NCBI GenBank assembly: GCA_934692665.1
Contig: CAKUUG010000008.1
Location: 1-49,058 of the forward strand
Length of the DNA: 49,058 bases
DNA from: an uncultured Candidatus Melainabacteria bacterium
Lineage (GTDB): Bacteria > Cyanobacteriota > Vampirovibrionia > Gastranaerophilales > Gastranaerophilaceae
Direction of reading: 5' to 3'
The translations under genes were made by a program, and so were the position numbers. A model generated the notes under the pieces. It had not been told where the DNA came from. It did not search any database and saw only the letters and a program-made list of their open reading frames with translations. Positions 41,978 through 49,058 of the stretch are shown in pieces (the stretch's first letter is position 1; each line of letters opens with the position of its first letter).

Positions 41978-42613
41978 CTATTCTTTTGCACCTGCACGCA
42001 TTCCGCAATAAGCATAGATAAATGGCATCAATCTTGTATCTAGGCACAATTTTTCTGCTTGTTCTTCAAAACCTATGCTGAACGTTGCAACAACATCATC
42101 AATATTTGCAACAGAGTCTTTTATTGTATATTTTCTTTCCTTTTCTGTTGGTTCATTCGTTGCATTGGTAATTTTTGTTGCAAGCATGGCACCACTAGCC
42201 ATTCCAACGATAGACGCCGCTATTCTAACCAATGGTTTTGATTTTCCGATTGTTTGATTGCAGATAGCGTTTGCAGCACTAACCATAAGCATTGGTATTG
42301 TAGTATTCATTACTTGAAATCCTGCTTCATGGATTTTTTTCTTGATTTGTTCCGGTTTTTTACCTATTGAACTCAACAATACAGAGCCAACATTCGCTCC
42401 TCCTGCCATTGCAAGAAGATGTAAAAGTTCATTTAAAATCCTGTTATCCAATTTTACATTTTTTGTTGCAGCATAGCCGCAAGCAACACCCAAAGATGAA
42501 CCAACCAAGGGAATAATATTTTTGTTTAGTTTTTTTGTATTTTTATCCTCTTTGATTGTTTGTTTGTATTGATTGTATGTTTTAAAATTTGAAAAATTAA
42601 TATTGTTAATCAT
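41978..42613 (-). CDS. Unknown membrane-associated protein of Gastranaerophilales type
   Basis: 211 aa with no characterised homologue known to me. Three or four moderately hydrophobic Ala/Gly-rich stretches (about 33-50, 65-83, 103-120 and 128-148) alternate with basic loops, suggesting an integral or peripheral membrane protein. The C-terminus has IDDVVATFSIGFEEQ and LMPFIYAYCGMRAG, a pattern I associate with uncharacterised proteins of this lineage. ATG 42613 has only GGTG before it, and two tiny out-of-frame frames precede it (see findings). It is convergent with rex, and a terminator hairpin separates it from the next minus-strand gene. Confidence 0.65.
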   Translation of the reverse strand: MINNINFSNFKTYNQYKQTIKEDKNTKKLNKNIIPLVGSSLGVACGYAATKNVKLDNRILNELLHLLAMAGGANVGSVLLSSIGKKPEQIKKKIHEAGFQVMNTTIPMLMVSAANAICNQTIGKSKPLVRIAASIVGMASGAMLATKITNATNEPTEKERKYTIKDSVANIDDVVATFSIGFEEQAEKLCLDTRLMPFIYAYCGMRAGAKE

Positions 42614-42663
42614 GGTTTCACCATAGCATATAAAACTCCTGAATAATTTTTTTTGCTAAACAT

Positions 42664-42686
42664 AAAAGTCGCAAAGTGCGACTTTT
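42664..42686 (-). terminator. Terminator of the 42719-43963 gene
   Basis: AAAAGTCGC (42664-42672) and GCGACTTTT (42678-42686), extendable by two pairs, with a 5-base loop; on the minus strand the stem ends in a short T tract. Confidence 0.8.
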
Positions 42687-42718
42687 ATAATATGACAATA
42701 TTAGTATTTTTTCAATCT

Positions 42719-43963
42719 CTAACCAAAAGCATCAAATGTTTTTTCAATGTTGTCATTCATGACTTTTTCAACACTATCCATTTCTTTTGCAATTGCTGCT
42801 TGTTCTGTATCTAATTGTTGCAATCTAAGTTCAAGTTGTTTATCTTCAGATTGGATAAGTTTTGTTTTTGAATTTATATCTTCGATTGTTTTGTCATAGA
42901 CTTCTTTTAAGTATTCATAATCACTTTGAGCCTCAGCTGCCGCATCTTCATCTTTTGTACGAGAAGTTGTTATAGTGAAAGTTTTTCCGGATAAACTTGT
43001 TGGATAATTTTCATTTTCATCGATTGTGATTGATGTATATCTGCCATTGCCTGATGTTTCAAGAGTTGCATTAACTTCAGTTGAAATTTCACGTTGCAAT
43101 TCTATTGGATAATATATATTAGAATATGTGCCTGCGTTTATTGTAGCAATTGTAGCATTATCTGCATCATCATCATTCAAGTTGCTATAAGCCGAATCGC
43201 TTTGAAATGCCCCGATTGTCATTTTGTACAATTCATTTTCAGTTAAATAACAATTCTTGCCGGAAGCATCTTGATAGAAATACAAGAATTGAGATTCGCC
43301 TTCACCACGTTCTATAGGATCATTGCCAGATTCACCTTCTTTAGAAGTTGTAATTGAGACACCTTCGTTATTTAATTTCTTCAATACTGCATTATAACCA
43401 TCATTGTCACCCAAAAGTTTTGCTGTTTCGCTATCTATCTTATAGATGCTACCTTTTGCAATATTTAAAACATTTTTTCCAGTGTTGGAATCTTGACGGT
43501 ATGCAGTTTGATCTTGAGAATCAAAATTTACATAAGTATTGTTGATAGTACTTGTATATGACCAATATGGAGTGCCAAAAGTTCCGTCATCGTTTTGAGG
43601 AGTAATTTTGTTTCTGGAAGATTTTGTAAACAAGAATGTACTTCCTGTAGCACTGGTTTCTTTTTCATTTGTTGTCAATTTAACAGTATATTGGTTAGTA
43701 CCATTATATGTTTTTGTAAGATTTTCAATATTATAATCAGAATAATTTCCAATAGCAGAATTATCTAATGTATAAACTGTCTTGTAATAGTCAGTTGTTA
43801 CAGGAGCTGTCGGAACATCCAAGCTCATCATTTGATGATACAAATTTGAGCTTTCTGTTGCTAGAGCCGTTCTTTGTTGGTTTATTTGTTGACCTTGATA
43901 TTCAACGTTACTTTTTCTTGCGGTTAGGCCCAAAAACCTAGCCTGACTTGCTGCCATACCCAT
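42719..43963 (-). CDS. Lineage-specific coiled-coil-tailed protein, likely exported
   Basis: 414 aa, no characterised family. The N-terminus MGMAASQARFLGLTARKSNV, followed by a Gln-rich helix, is a conserved opening I associate with Gastranaerophilales proteins. The middle (about 55-340) is Thr/Ser/Asn/Tyr-rich and beta-like, as in secreted proteins. The last about 70 residues form a coiled coil ending LDTEQAAIAKEMDSV. There is no Sec signal peptide; the Gln/Asn-rich helical ends recall substrates of type III or flagellar-type export, but that is speculation. Start follows GGAG by eight bases. Divergent from 44269-44751, whose ends look alike. Confidence 0.75.
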   Translation of the reverse strand: MGMAASQARFLGLTARKSNVEYQGQQINQQRTALATESSNLYHQMMSLDVPTAPVTTDYYKTVYTLDNSAIGNYSDYNIENLTKTYNGTNQYTVKLTTNEKETSATGSTFLFTKSSRNKITPQNDDGTFGTPYWSYTSTINNTYVNFDSQDQTAYRQDSNTGKNVLNIAKGSIYKIDSETAKLLGDNDGYNAVLKKLNNEGVSITTSKEGESGNDPIERGEGESQFLYFYQDASGKNCYLTENELYKMTIGAFQSDSAYSNLNDDDADNATIATINAGTYSNIYYPIELQREISTEVNATLETSGNGRYTSITIDENENYPTSLSGKTFTITTSRTKDEDAAAEAQSDYEYLKEVYDKTIEDINSKTKLIQSEDKQLELRLQQLDTEQAAIAKEMDSVEKVMNDNIEKTFDAFG

Positions 43964-44268
43964 ATTGTCATCTCCATAGTTGTTTAATTTATTATTTATT
44001 ACATTTACAACTACGGTATTTATTTAGTGTTTCTTTAATAAAATTCAAAATATTTTTAATTATTTTTACAAATGTTTACAATTCAAGATTTTTTACAAAA
44101 AAAATACATCAATTATTGTAACGCTTTTAGGGGTTTTGTAAAGAAATGTAACAAAAATATGTATTTTGTATATCAACTTGGCAATTTTAGTATTTAAAAA
44201 TTCTTTATTTAATTGAGAGAAAAAAATCACACACACATCTTAAATAACACACATAGGAGAGAGCAGAT
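43964..44268. promoter_or_regulatory. 305-bp divergent promoter region with TTTACAA repeats
   Basis: No gene fits. It holds TTTACAA at 44065, 44075 and 44092 and the inverted forms TTGTAA at 44116, TTGTAAA at 44136 and TGTAAC at 44147, a clustered arrangement of one motif in both orientations. The first two copies are ten bases apart, one helical turn. The region is A/T-rich overall. The right end carries AGGAGAG (44252 on) as ribosome site for the plus-strand gene. Confidence 0.6.
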
Positions 44269-44751
44269 ATGGCATGGGTTACATTATCACTCAGAAAGAT
44301 GGAGTTAGTCCATCAGCACAACGCTCTGGAAATGGAAGATCTTAGAATTTCCAGAGAAGAAAGAAAAATGTCAAGACAGTATCAGTTAATGCAAAACGAA
44401 GTACAAAACGAGTACGATTCTCAATTGCGCGATGAAAAAGTTCTATACAAAAATCATAAAAATGAATTAAATGAACAATTAAAAACGCAAGATACTGACA
44501 AAGATAGAGCTAATGTGCAAAATCAACTTGATGAAGCAGCTCAAGATTACAAAGAAAAATATGATGAAATCAAATCTGAATGCGAAGATGAAGTAGCAAT
44601 GTTAGAAGAAGAAGCAAACGACAAAGAATCGCAATACGAAGACGAAAAAGTCCAAATCGAAACTCAAATGGAAGCAGTCGCTGCAGAAATGGATGCAATC
44701 AAACAACAAATCAGCACAGACATTCAAAACGAAGCAATTCAACTCCACTAG
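44269..44751 (+). CDS. Coiled-coil protein, partner of the divergent gene
   Basis: 160 aa, almost entirely charged helix (Glu/Gln/Lys/Asp rich), with no membrane segment or signal. The N-terminus MAWVTLSLRKMELVHQHNAL matches the pattern L-T/S-x-R-K then Gln seen in the divergent protein at 42719-43963. The C-terminal IETQMEAVAAEMDAIKQQIS aligns with that protein's LDTEQAAIAKEMDSVEKVMN. The two thus share both ends but not the middle. Function unknown; a chaperone or secreted filament component is possible. AGGAGAG lies upstream of the ATG, and a strong hairpin closes the gene. Confidence 0.72.
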   Translation: MAWVTLSLRKMELVHQHNALEMEDLRISREERKMSRQYQLMQNEVQNEYDSQLRDEKVLYKNHKNELNEQLKTQDTDKDRANVQNQLDEAAQDYKEKYDEIKSECEDEVAMLEEEANDKESQYEDEKVQIETQMEAVAAEMDAIKQQISTDIQNEAIQLH

Positions 44752-44774
44752 GGTGTTTAACAAAAGATGTGTGC

Positions 44775-44806
44775 AAAAAACCGAGGCAAAAAGCCTCGGT
44801 TTTTTT
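44775..44806. terminator. Bidirectional terminator
   Basis: CCGAGGC (44781-44787), AAAAA, GCCTCGG (44793-44799) flanked by six A and seven T, serving the coiled-coil gene and the convergent EF-hand gene. Confidence 0.93.
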
Positions 44807-44819
44807 ATTATATATTTTT

Positions 44820-45353
44820 TTATTTTGCAAATACTCTATCACTCTTATCAGTCGAATCGTTTGTACTGGTTGTTTCATAAAATATCGACAATTTATCCGG
44901 ATTTATTTTTGGATATTTATCTTTTATGTCTTTTATTTCTTGATTTATTCTGTAGGCATTTATTTCGCCTTGAGTAATTCTTCCATCATGGTTAGTGTCT
45001 ATTTCATTAAAGTTTGATAAAACAGTATCCAACAAAGATGACATAGAGCTGGAACCATTTGCACAAAGTTGCGTTAATTCAGTATATGTCATACCTTGGG
45101 TCTTTAATTTGGCTGTGTAATTTGTCATATCTTTTGATGTGATTTTGCCATCACCATCCATATCGATATTGTTGAAATTTGTCATTAAATAGCTTCTAAA
45201 AGACTGATTAACCGTGTATTTAATCGTGTCTTCCGTAGGATTTAAAATGTTATCCAAACTCAAACCGTTTGCACCATTAAGCAATAACAAATAGTTTGAA
45301 TTCAAACCTGAAATTGCACCCGAAAATAAACTTGAACCAATTAAATTTGCCAT
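44820..45353 (-). CDS. EF-hand calcium-binding protein
   Basis: 177 aa with two EF-hand loops: DMDGDGKITSKD (64-75, Asp rather than Glu in the last position) and DTNHDGRITQGE (119-130). Both keep the Asp/Asn ligands. The N-terminus is Gly/Asn/Leu-rich (LFSGAISGLNSNYLLLLNG) without a standard signal peptide; the Thr/Ser/Asp-rich tail is disordered. EF-hand proteins are common in this lineage in my recollection. It neighbours the two coiled-coil genes and could belong with them. Confidence 0.85.
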   Translation of the reverse strand: MANLIGSSLFSGAISGLNSNYLLLLNGANGLSLDNILNPTEDTIKYTVNQSFRSYLMTNFNNIDMDGDGKITSKDMTNYTAKLKTQGMTYTELTQLCANGSSSMSSLLDTVLSNFNEIDTNHDGRITQGEINAYRINQEIKDIKDKYPKINPDKLSIFYETTSTNDSTDKSDRVFAK

Positions 45354-45458
45354 AAATACCTCGCTTTTTTAATTAAAATATAATGTTCTTTTTAAAAAAG
45401 TAAAACCAATAAATGTATGAAAAAATGTAAAAAAATACATACACAATAAATAGTTTGT

Positions 45459-45464
45459 TAGAAT
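45459..45464 (+). promoter_or_regulatory. -10 element of the GT39 gene, leaderless geometry
   Basis: TAGAAT, in the extended form TGTTAGAAT, six bases before ATG 45471 with no ribosome site. Confidence 0.55.
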
Positions 45465-45470
45465 GTAGAT

Positions 45471-47336
45471 ATGCATTTTTTAAAAAGAAATATTTTGCTT
45501 ATTATTATATTTGTTTTGAGTTTTTACTTGAGATTTAATATTGAAATATTTCTCCCCGGATATTGTTTTGATGAAATTGCAATGATTTCTATAGCAAAAC
45601 AATCTTTTCCGTTTGAAATCCTAAAACAGGCGGCTCTATTGGATTATCATGCACCGTTGTATTATCTTGTTGCACATTTTTTCACAAAATTTCACAACGA
45701 ATGGTTGTATTTGAGATTTTTTAATCTTTTTTTATCTTTGGCTAATGTTTATGTATTTTATAGGATAGGAAAAGAAATAAAAAATAAAAATCTGGGGCTA
45801 TTCACTGCACTGTTTTTTGCTGTAAATCATTTGGCAATTTCAACAGTCAGTTTTGTAAAATTTTATTGTATGTGTTTTTTGTTGAGTTCAATATCAATTC
45901 TATTTTTTATCAAATCAATCAAAAAAGAAAAATATCTGAAAATTCTAGGAATAACAAATGCCTTTTATTGTTTTAGTGCAACATTAGGTTTTATTTTTGT
46001 GATTTTACAATACATCACATTGTATTTTATTTACAAACAAAACAAAGAAAACTTACTAAAGTCATTTTTTGTTGCAATGTTAGGCTTTTTAATTTATTTA
46101 CCAATATTATTTTACCAATCAAATGTCGCATTTCACAATCTTCTTAGTCCGCACAGTGCATATTCCGGTGCATATTTTACAGAGATTTTTGGAATATTTA
46201 ATGATTTTATTACTCCATTTCTAAATTACTGCTGTAACTACAACACGCTAGAAGCAAATGACATAATATACATTGTAATAAATAGCTTTATAAAGAAAAA
46301 AATCGACTTTTTAATGTTAATATTATCGCTAGTGTGTTCAATTATCCCTGTTTTGACTGCCACATACTTAAACTACAAAGCAATCATAAACAATAAATAT
46401 TGCAAATATATTTCACTTGTCGGATATTCTTTTTTGTTGTCTTTAATTTTGCTAATCAAATTTCAGGTGCTTGGTCTTGTAACTATTTATTTTTATCCAT
46501 TTGGGCTTATATTTATTGTACTTAGTGCTTGCGGACTAACTTATCTGAAAAACAAGAAAGTCTCGGTTATTGTTGCGATTTATTTGATTGGAATGCAAAT
46601 TTTAATCTCAAACGTATTTCCAATCAAAGAACGTGAAAGTGACAAAGACAAGATTTATTATTGTATAGAAAAATACTTCAAAGATAACAAAGAAAAAAAA
46701 GACACGCTGTATTTAATGACTGTCGGAGGACGTTTTTTAGAAAAGTATTACAAAGACAAAAATATTATTTCATTTGACTATGAACAAATGGGCGGAAGTC
46801 ACGACAAAAAATATTTAAAGTTGATTTTTGGAGAAAAAACAGTAGAAAAACTCACAAAATACAATGCACCACAAGTTTTAAAACCAATCATAGAAAACAA
46901 TGAAAAAAATCCCGCATTTGAAAAATATGTAAAAGAAAATGTAATAAACAAACTATCAAAAGGTCAAACGCTCGTTTTAAGTTTTAATTGTGACGGCTCA
47001 CCATATATTGACACTGATAAAAATATAAAAAAAATCCTAAACTCAAAAGACTATACGCCAACCCTACTAAACCCAATGAAAGAACTTGGTTCTGATATAG
47101 AATATGAACACACAAATTCTTCTGATATATTCTATGCTATAGACAGTTTTTCAAATAAATACTTGTTTGAAATTTTAGACAAAAATCTAAAAAGAGTAAA
47201 AATTGAACAATACATTCTAACGCCTGAATTTGACTACAAAAAGAACTTTTCTTCAAACTTTATGCCGCAAGATACGATTTGGATTTCACAAAACGCAGAC
47301 AAAGGATGGGTTTTTATAACTTATGTAAAAGACTAG
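45471..47336 (+). CDS. GT39/ArnT-like membrane glycosyltransferase
   Basis: 621 aa. About ten hydrophobic helices fill the N-terminal 360 residues, followed by a soluble extracytoplasmic domain. The first external loop has Asp34-Glu35 (CFDEIAMIS) and the next DYHAPLYYL (58-66), the acidic and HxPLYY motifs of GT-C enzymes using polyprenyl-phosphate sugars. It would glycosylate protein, lipid or polysaccharide outside the membrane. Donor and acceptor unknown. The start ATG has no ribosome site but a TAGAAT six bases before it. No other glycan genes are adjacent. Confidence 0.82.
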   Translation: MHFLKRNILLIIIFVLSFYLRFNIEIFLPGYCFDEIAMISIAKQSFPFEILKQAALLDYHAPLYYLVAHFFTKFHNEWLYLRFFNLFLSLANVYVFYRIGKEIKNKNLGLFTALFFAVNHLAISTVSFVKFYCMCFLLSSISILFFIKSIKKEKYLKILGITNAFYCFSATLGFIFVILQYITLYFIYKQNKENLLKSFFVAMLGFLIYLPILFYQSNVAFHNLLSPHSAYSGAYFTEIFGIFNDFITPFLNYCCNYNTLEANDIIYIVINSFIKKKIDFLMLILSLVCSIIPVLTATYLNYKAIINNKYCKYISLVGYSFLLSLILLIKFQVLGLVTIYFYPFGLIFIVLSACGLTYLKNKKVSVIVAIYLIGMQILISNVFPIKERESDKDKIYYCIEKYFKDNKEKKDTLYLMTVGGRFLEKYYKDKNIISFDYEQMGGSHDKKYLKLIFGEKTVEKLTKYNAPQVLKPIIENNEKNPAFEKYVKENVINKLSKGQTLVLSFNCDGSPYIDTDKNIKKILNSKDYTPTLLNPMKELGSDIEYEHTNSSDIFYAIDSFSNKYLFEILDKNLKRVKIEQYILTPEFDYKKNFSSNFMPQDTIWISQNADKGWVFITYVKD

Positions 47337-47342
47337 CTGTTC

Positions 47343-47358
47343 ACTATTTGCAAATAGT
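47343..47358. promoter_or_regulatory. 16-bp perfect palindrome upstream of fusA
   Basis: ACTATTTGCAAATAGT, a perfect palindrome with no loop, seven bases after the GT39 stop. It may be an operator or a weak terminator; there is no T tract. Confidence 0.4.
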
Positions 47359-47421
47359 TATGTTTGTGTGAAAATTAACATAAAATTAGAATCATTATAT
47401 TTTAGAAAAGGAAATTAAAAT

Positions 47422-49058
47422 ATGCCAAGACAAACAGCATTAGAAAAAATCCGTAACATTGGTATTGCAGCACACATTGATGCCGGCAAAACAACTACCA
47501 CTGAACGTATTTTGTTCTATACAGGTAAAACACACAAAATCGGTGAAACTCACGATGGTGCTTCTGTAACTGACTTTATGGAACAAGAAAGAGAAAGAGG
47601 TATCACAATCCAATCTGCAGCAGTAACTGCTTCTTGGAAAGGTCACCAAATCAATATCATAGATACCCCTGGCCACGTTGACTTTACAATCGAAGTTGAA
47701 CGTTCTTTGCGTGTATTAGACGGTGTAGTTGCTGTATTTTGTGCAGTTGGCGGCGTTCAATCACAATCAGAAACAGTTTGGAGACAAGCAAACAGATACG
47801 AAGTTCCTCGTATGGTATTTGTTAACAAAATGGATAGAACTGGTGCAGACTTCTATCGTGTTGTTGACCAAATTAAAAACAGACTTGGTGCAAATGCTGT
47901 TCCAATCCAACTTCCAATCGGAGCAGAAGACAACTTTACAGGTCTTATTGATTTGATGACTATGAAAGCTGAAATCTACACAAATGACCTTGGTACAGAT
48001 ATAAAAGAAGAAGACATTCCGGCTGAATTAAAAGAAAAAGCTCAACAATACCACGATGAAATGGTAGAAGCAATCGCTGCAGAAGATGATGCTTTAATGG
48101 AAAAATTCTTCGAAGATCCATCTTCTATTACAGTTGATGAATTAAAAGCAGTTTTAAGAAAAGCGGTTTGCGACAACAAAATCGTTCCTGTATGCTGCGG
48201 TACAGCATTTAAAAACAAAGGTGTTCAACTATTATTAAACAACGTTGTTGATTATATGCCTTCTCCGGTAGATGTAAAAGCTATCGAAGGCGAATTAGAA
48301 GATGGTACAAAAACTGAACGTCACTCTTCAGATTCTGAACCATTCTCAGCTTTGGCATTCAAAGTAATGACAGACCCATTCGTAGGACGTTTGACATTCT
48401 TGAGAGTATATTCAGGTGTTATTACTTCCGGTTCTTATGTATTAAACGCTACAAACGGCAAAAAAGAAAGAATTTCTCGTCTAGTTCGTATGTATGCTGA
48501 CCAACGTATAGAAGAACAAGAAATTTATGCAGGTGACATCTGTGCTGCTGTTGGTTTGAAAGATACAACAACAGGTGACACATTGTGTGATGAAAAAGCT
48601 CCAATTATTCTAGAAAGAATGAGCTTCCCAGAACCGGTAATTTCTGTTGCAATTGAACCAAAAACAAAAGCTGACCAAGATAAAATGGGTATCGCTCTTC
48701 AAAAATTGGCTGAAGAAGATCCATCATTCAGAGTTAAATCTGATACAGAAACAGGACAAACAATTATCTCCGGTATGGGCGAACTTCACCTTGATATCAT
48801 TGTTGACCGTATGCTTAGAGAATTCAAAGTTGAAGCAAACATCGGTAAACCACAAGTTGCATACAGAGAAACAATCAGAGGAACAGCTGACCAAGATTCT
48901 AAATTCATCCGTCAATCAGGTGGTAAAGGTCAATATGGTCACGTTAAAATCAGAATTTCTCCAGCAGAAGAAAATGCCGGCTTCGTATTTGAAAACAAAA
49001 TCGTTGGTGGTGCTATTCCTAAAGAATACATCGAACCTGCAAGAAAAGGTATGGAAGA
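47422..49058 (+). CDS. fusA: Elongation factor G, N-terminal part (cut by window edge)
   Basis: Ribosomal translocase GTPase. 545 codons visible of about 690-700 expected. Seen: G1 AHIDAGKT (17-24), RERGITIQSAA switch I, DTPGHVDF, NKMDR, domain II, and the domain III/IV start with GMGELHLDIIVDRM and QSGGKGQYGHVKI. Codon use is strongly biased, as in adhE, which fits high expression. AAAGGA lies before the ATG and TATATT (47396-47401) is a likely -10. It is not in the usual rpsL-rpsG-fusA-tuf string at its 5' side, since the GT39 gene precedes it. Confidence 0.97.
   Translation, partial: MPRQTALEKIRNIGIAAHIDAGKTTTTERILFYTGKTHKIGETHDGASVTDFMEQERERGITIQSAAVTASWKGHQINIIDTPGHVDFTIEVERSLRVLDGVVAVFCAVGGVQSQSETVWRQANRYEVPRMVFVNKMDRTGADFYRVVDQIKNRLGANAVPIQLPIGAEDNFTGLIDLMTMKAEIYTNDLGTDIKEEDIPAELKEKAQQYHDEMVEAIAAEDDALMEKFFEDPSSITVDELKAVLRKAVCDNKIVPVCCGTAFKNKGVQLLLNNVVDYMPSPVDVKAIEGELEDGTKTERHSSDSEPFSALAFKVMTDPFVGRLTFLRVYSGVITSGSYVLNATNGKKERISRLVRMYADQRIEEQEIYAGDICAAVGLKDTTTGDTLCDEKAPIILERMSFPEPVISVAIEPKTKADQDKMGIALQKLAEEDPSFRVKSDTETGQTIISGMGELHLDIIVDRMLREFKVEANIGKPQVAYRETIRGTADQDSKFIRQSGGKGQYGHVKIRISPAEENAGFVFENKIVGGAIPKEYIEPARKGME

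Noticed and set aside
45414..45443. TGTATG ... CATACA inverted repeat upstream of the GT39 gene.
   Set aside because: Only six bases per arm in an A-rich context with an 18-base gap; likely by chance.
1..49058. CRISPR arrays, insertion sequences, prophage, tRNA or rRNA genes.
   Set aside because: Looked for regular spaced repeats, transposase motifs, phage structural genes and T-loop sequences by eye; none found.

Overview
The window is a 49 kb stretch of a low-GC bacterial chromosome (roughly one third G+C by eye). It is densely packed with core housekeeping genes, and I see no insertion sequence, prophage, CRISPR array, tRNA or rRNA. The best guess is a fermentative, non-photosynthetic relative of cyanobacteria of the Melainabacteria/Vampirovibrionia type (Gastranaerophilales-like). 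This rests on low GC, a YidC with a long cyanobacterial-style internal loop, AdhE plus Rex fermentation control, ThyX in place of ThyA, and lineage-restricted proteins such as the one at 42719-43963, whose N-terminus I associate from memory with Gastranaerophilales. No ribosomal RNA is present, so the placement is an inference.

Layout. 1-4.4 kb: a dihydrolipoamide dehydrogenase (cut by the window edge), a BaiN/HI0933-type flavoprotein, folK and ftsH. 4.4-8.4 kb: a minus-strand operon of unknown role (secreted protein, FAD oxidoreductase, zinc-ribbon membrane protein). 8.4-15.6 kb: rmuC, plsY, der, coaE, a Bax-inhibitor-like protein, prfA, thyX, rpmE and a prepilin-like protein. 15.7-24.9 kb: lepA, a Nudix hydrolase, a decayed ThiE-like protein, an ECF sigma factor with a tiny partner, a duplicated-motif protein coupled to murA, yidC, mnmE and an FAD oxidoreductase. 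25-30 kb: an orphan LuxR-type response regulator set among inverted repeats, a rhodanese, ruvB, an ArsB/NhaD-type permease and a TPR protein. 30-36.6 kb: a plus-strand envelope operon (mscS, lipoprotein, BlaI-type repressor, unknown, rsmH, ftsL-like, ftsI, murE). 36.6-42.6 kb: an epimerase-like protein, an orphan TOPRIM protein, adhE with rex behind it, and a small membrane-associated protein. 42.7-49 kb: two divergent coiled-coil proteins sharing end motifs, an EF-hand protein, a GT39-type glycosyltransferase and the start of fusA.

Two genome-style features stand out. First, at least nine genes have a sigma-70-like -10 hexamer ending exactly 6 or 7 bases before the start codon and no Shine-Dalgarno sequence, which predicts leaderless transcripts; other genes in the same window use strong AGGAGG-type sites. 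Second, convergent genes repeatedly meet with 0 to 4 bases between stop codons, or overlap, with no room for a terminator, while other convergent pairs share clear bidirectional hairpins.

Functionally the window combines translation (prfA, rpmE, lepA, fusA, der, mnmE), envelope synthesis (murA, murE, ftsI, plsY, yidC, GT39), redox and fermentation (lpd, adhE, rex) and DNA repair (ruvB, rmuC). The most interesting undescribed material is the 42.7-45.4 kb group of lineage-specific proteins around a repeat-rich divergent promoter, the repeat-flanked response regulator, and the BlaI repressor embedded in a cell-division operon.
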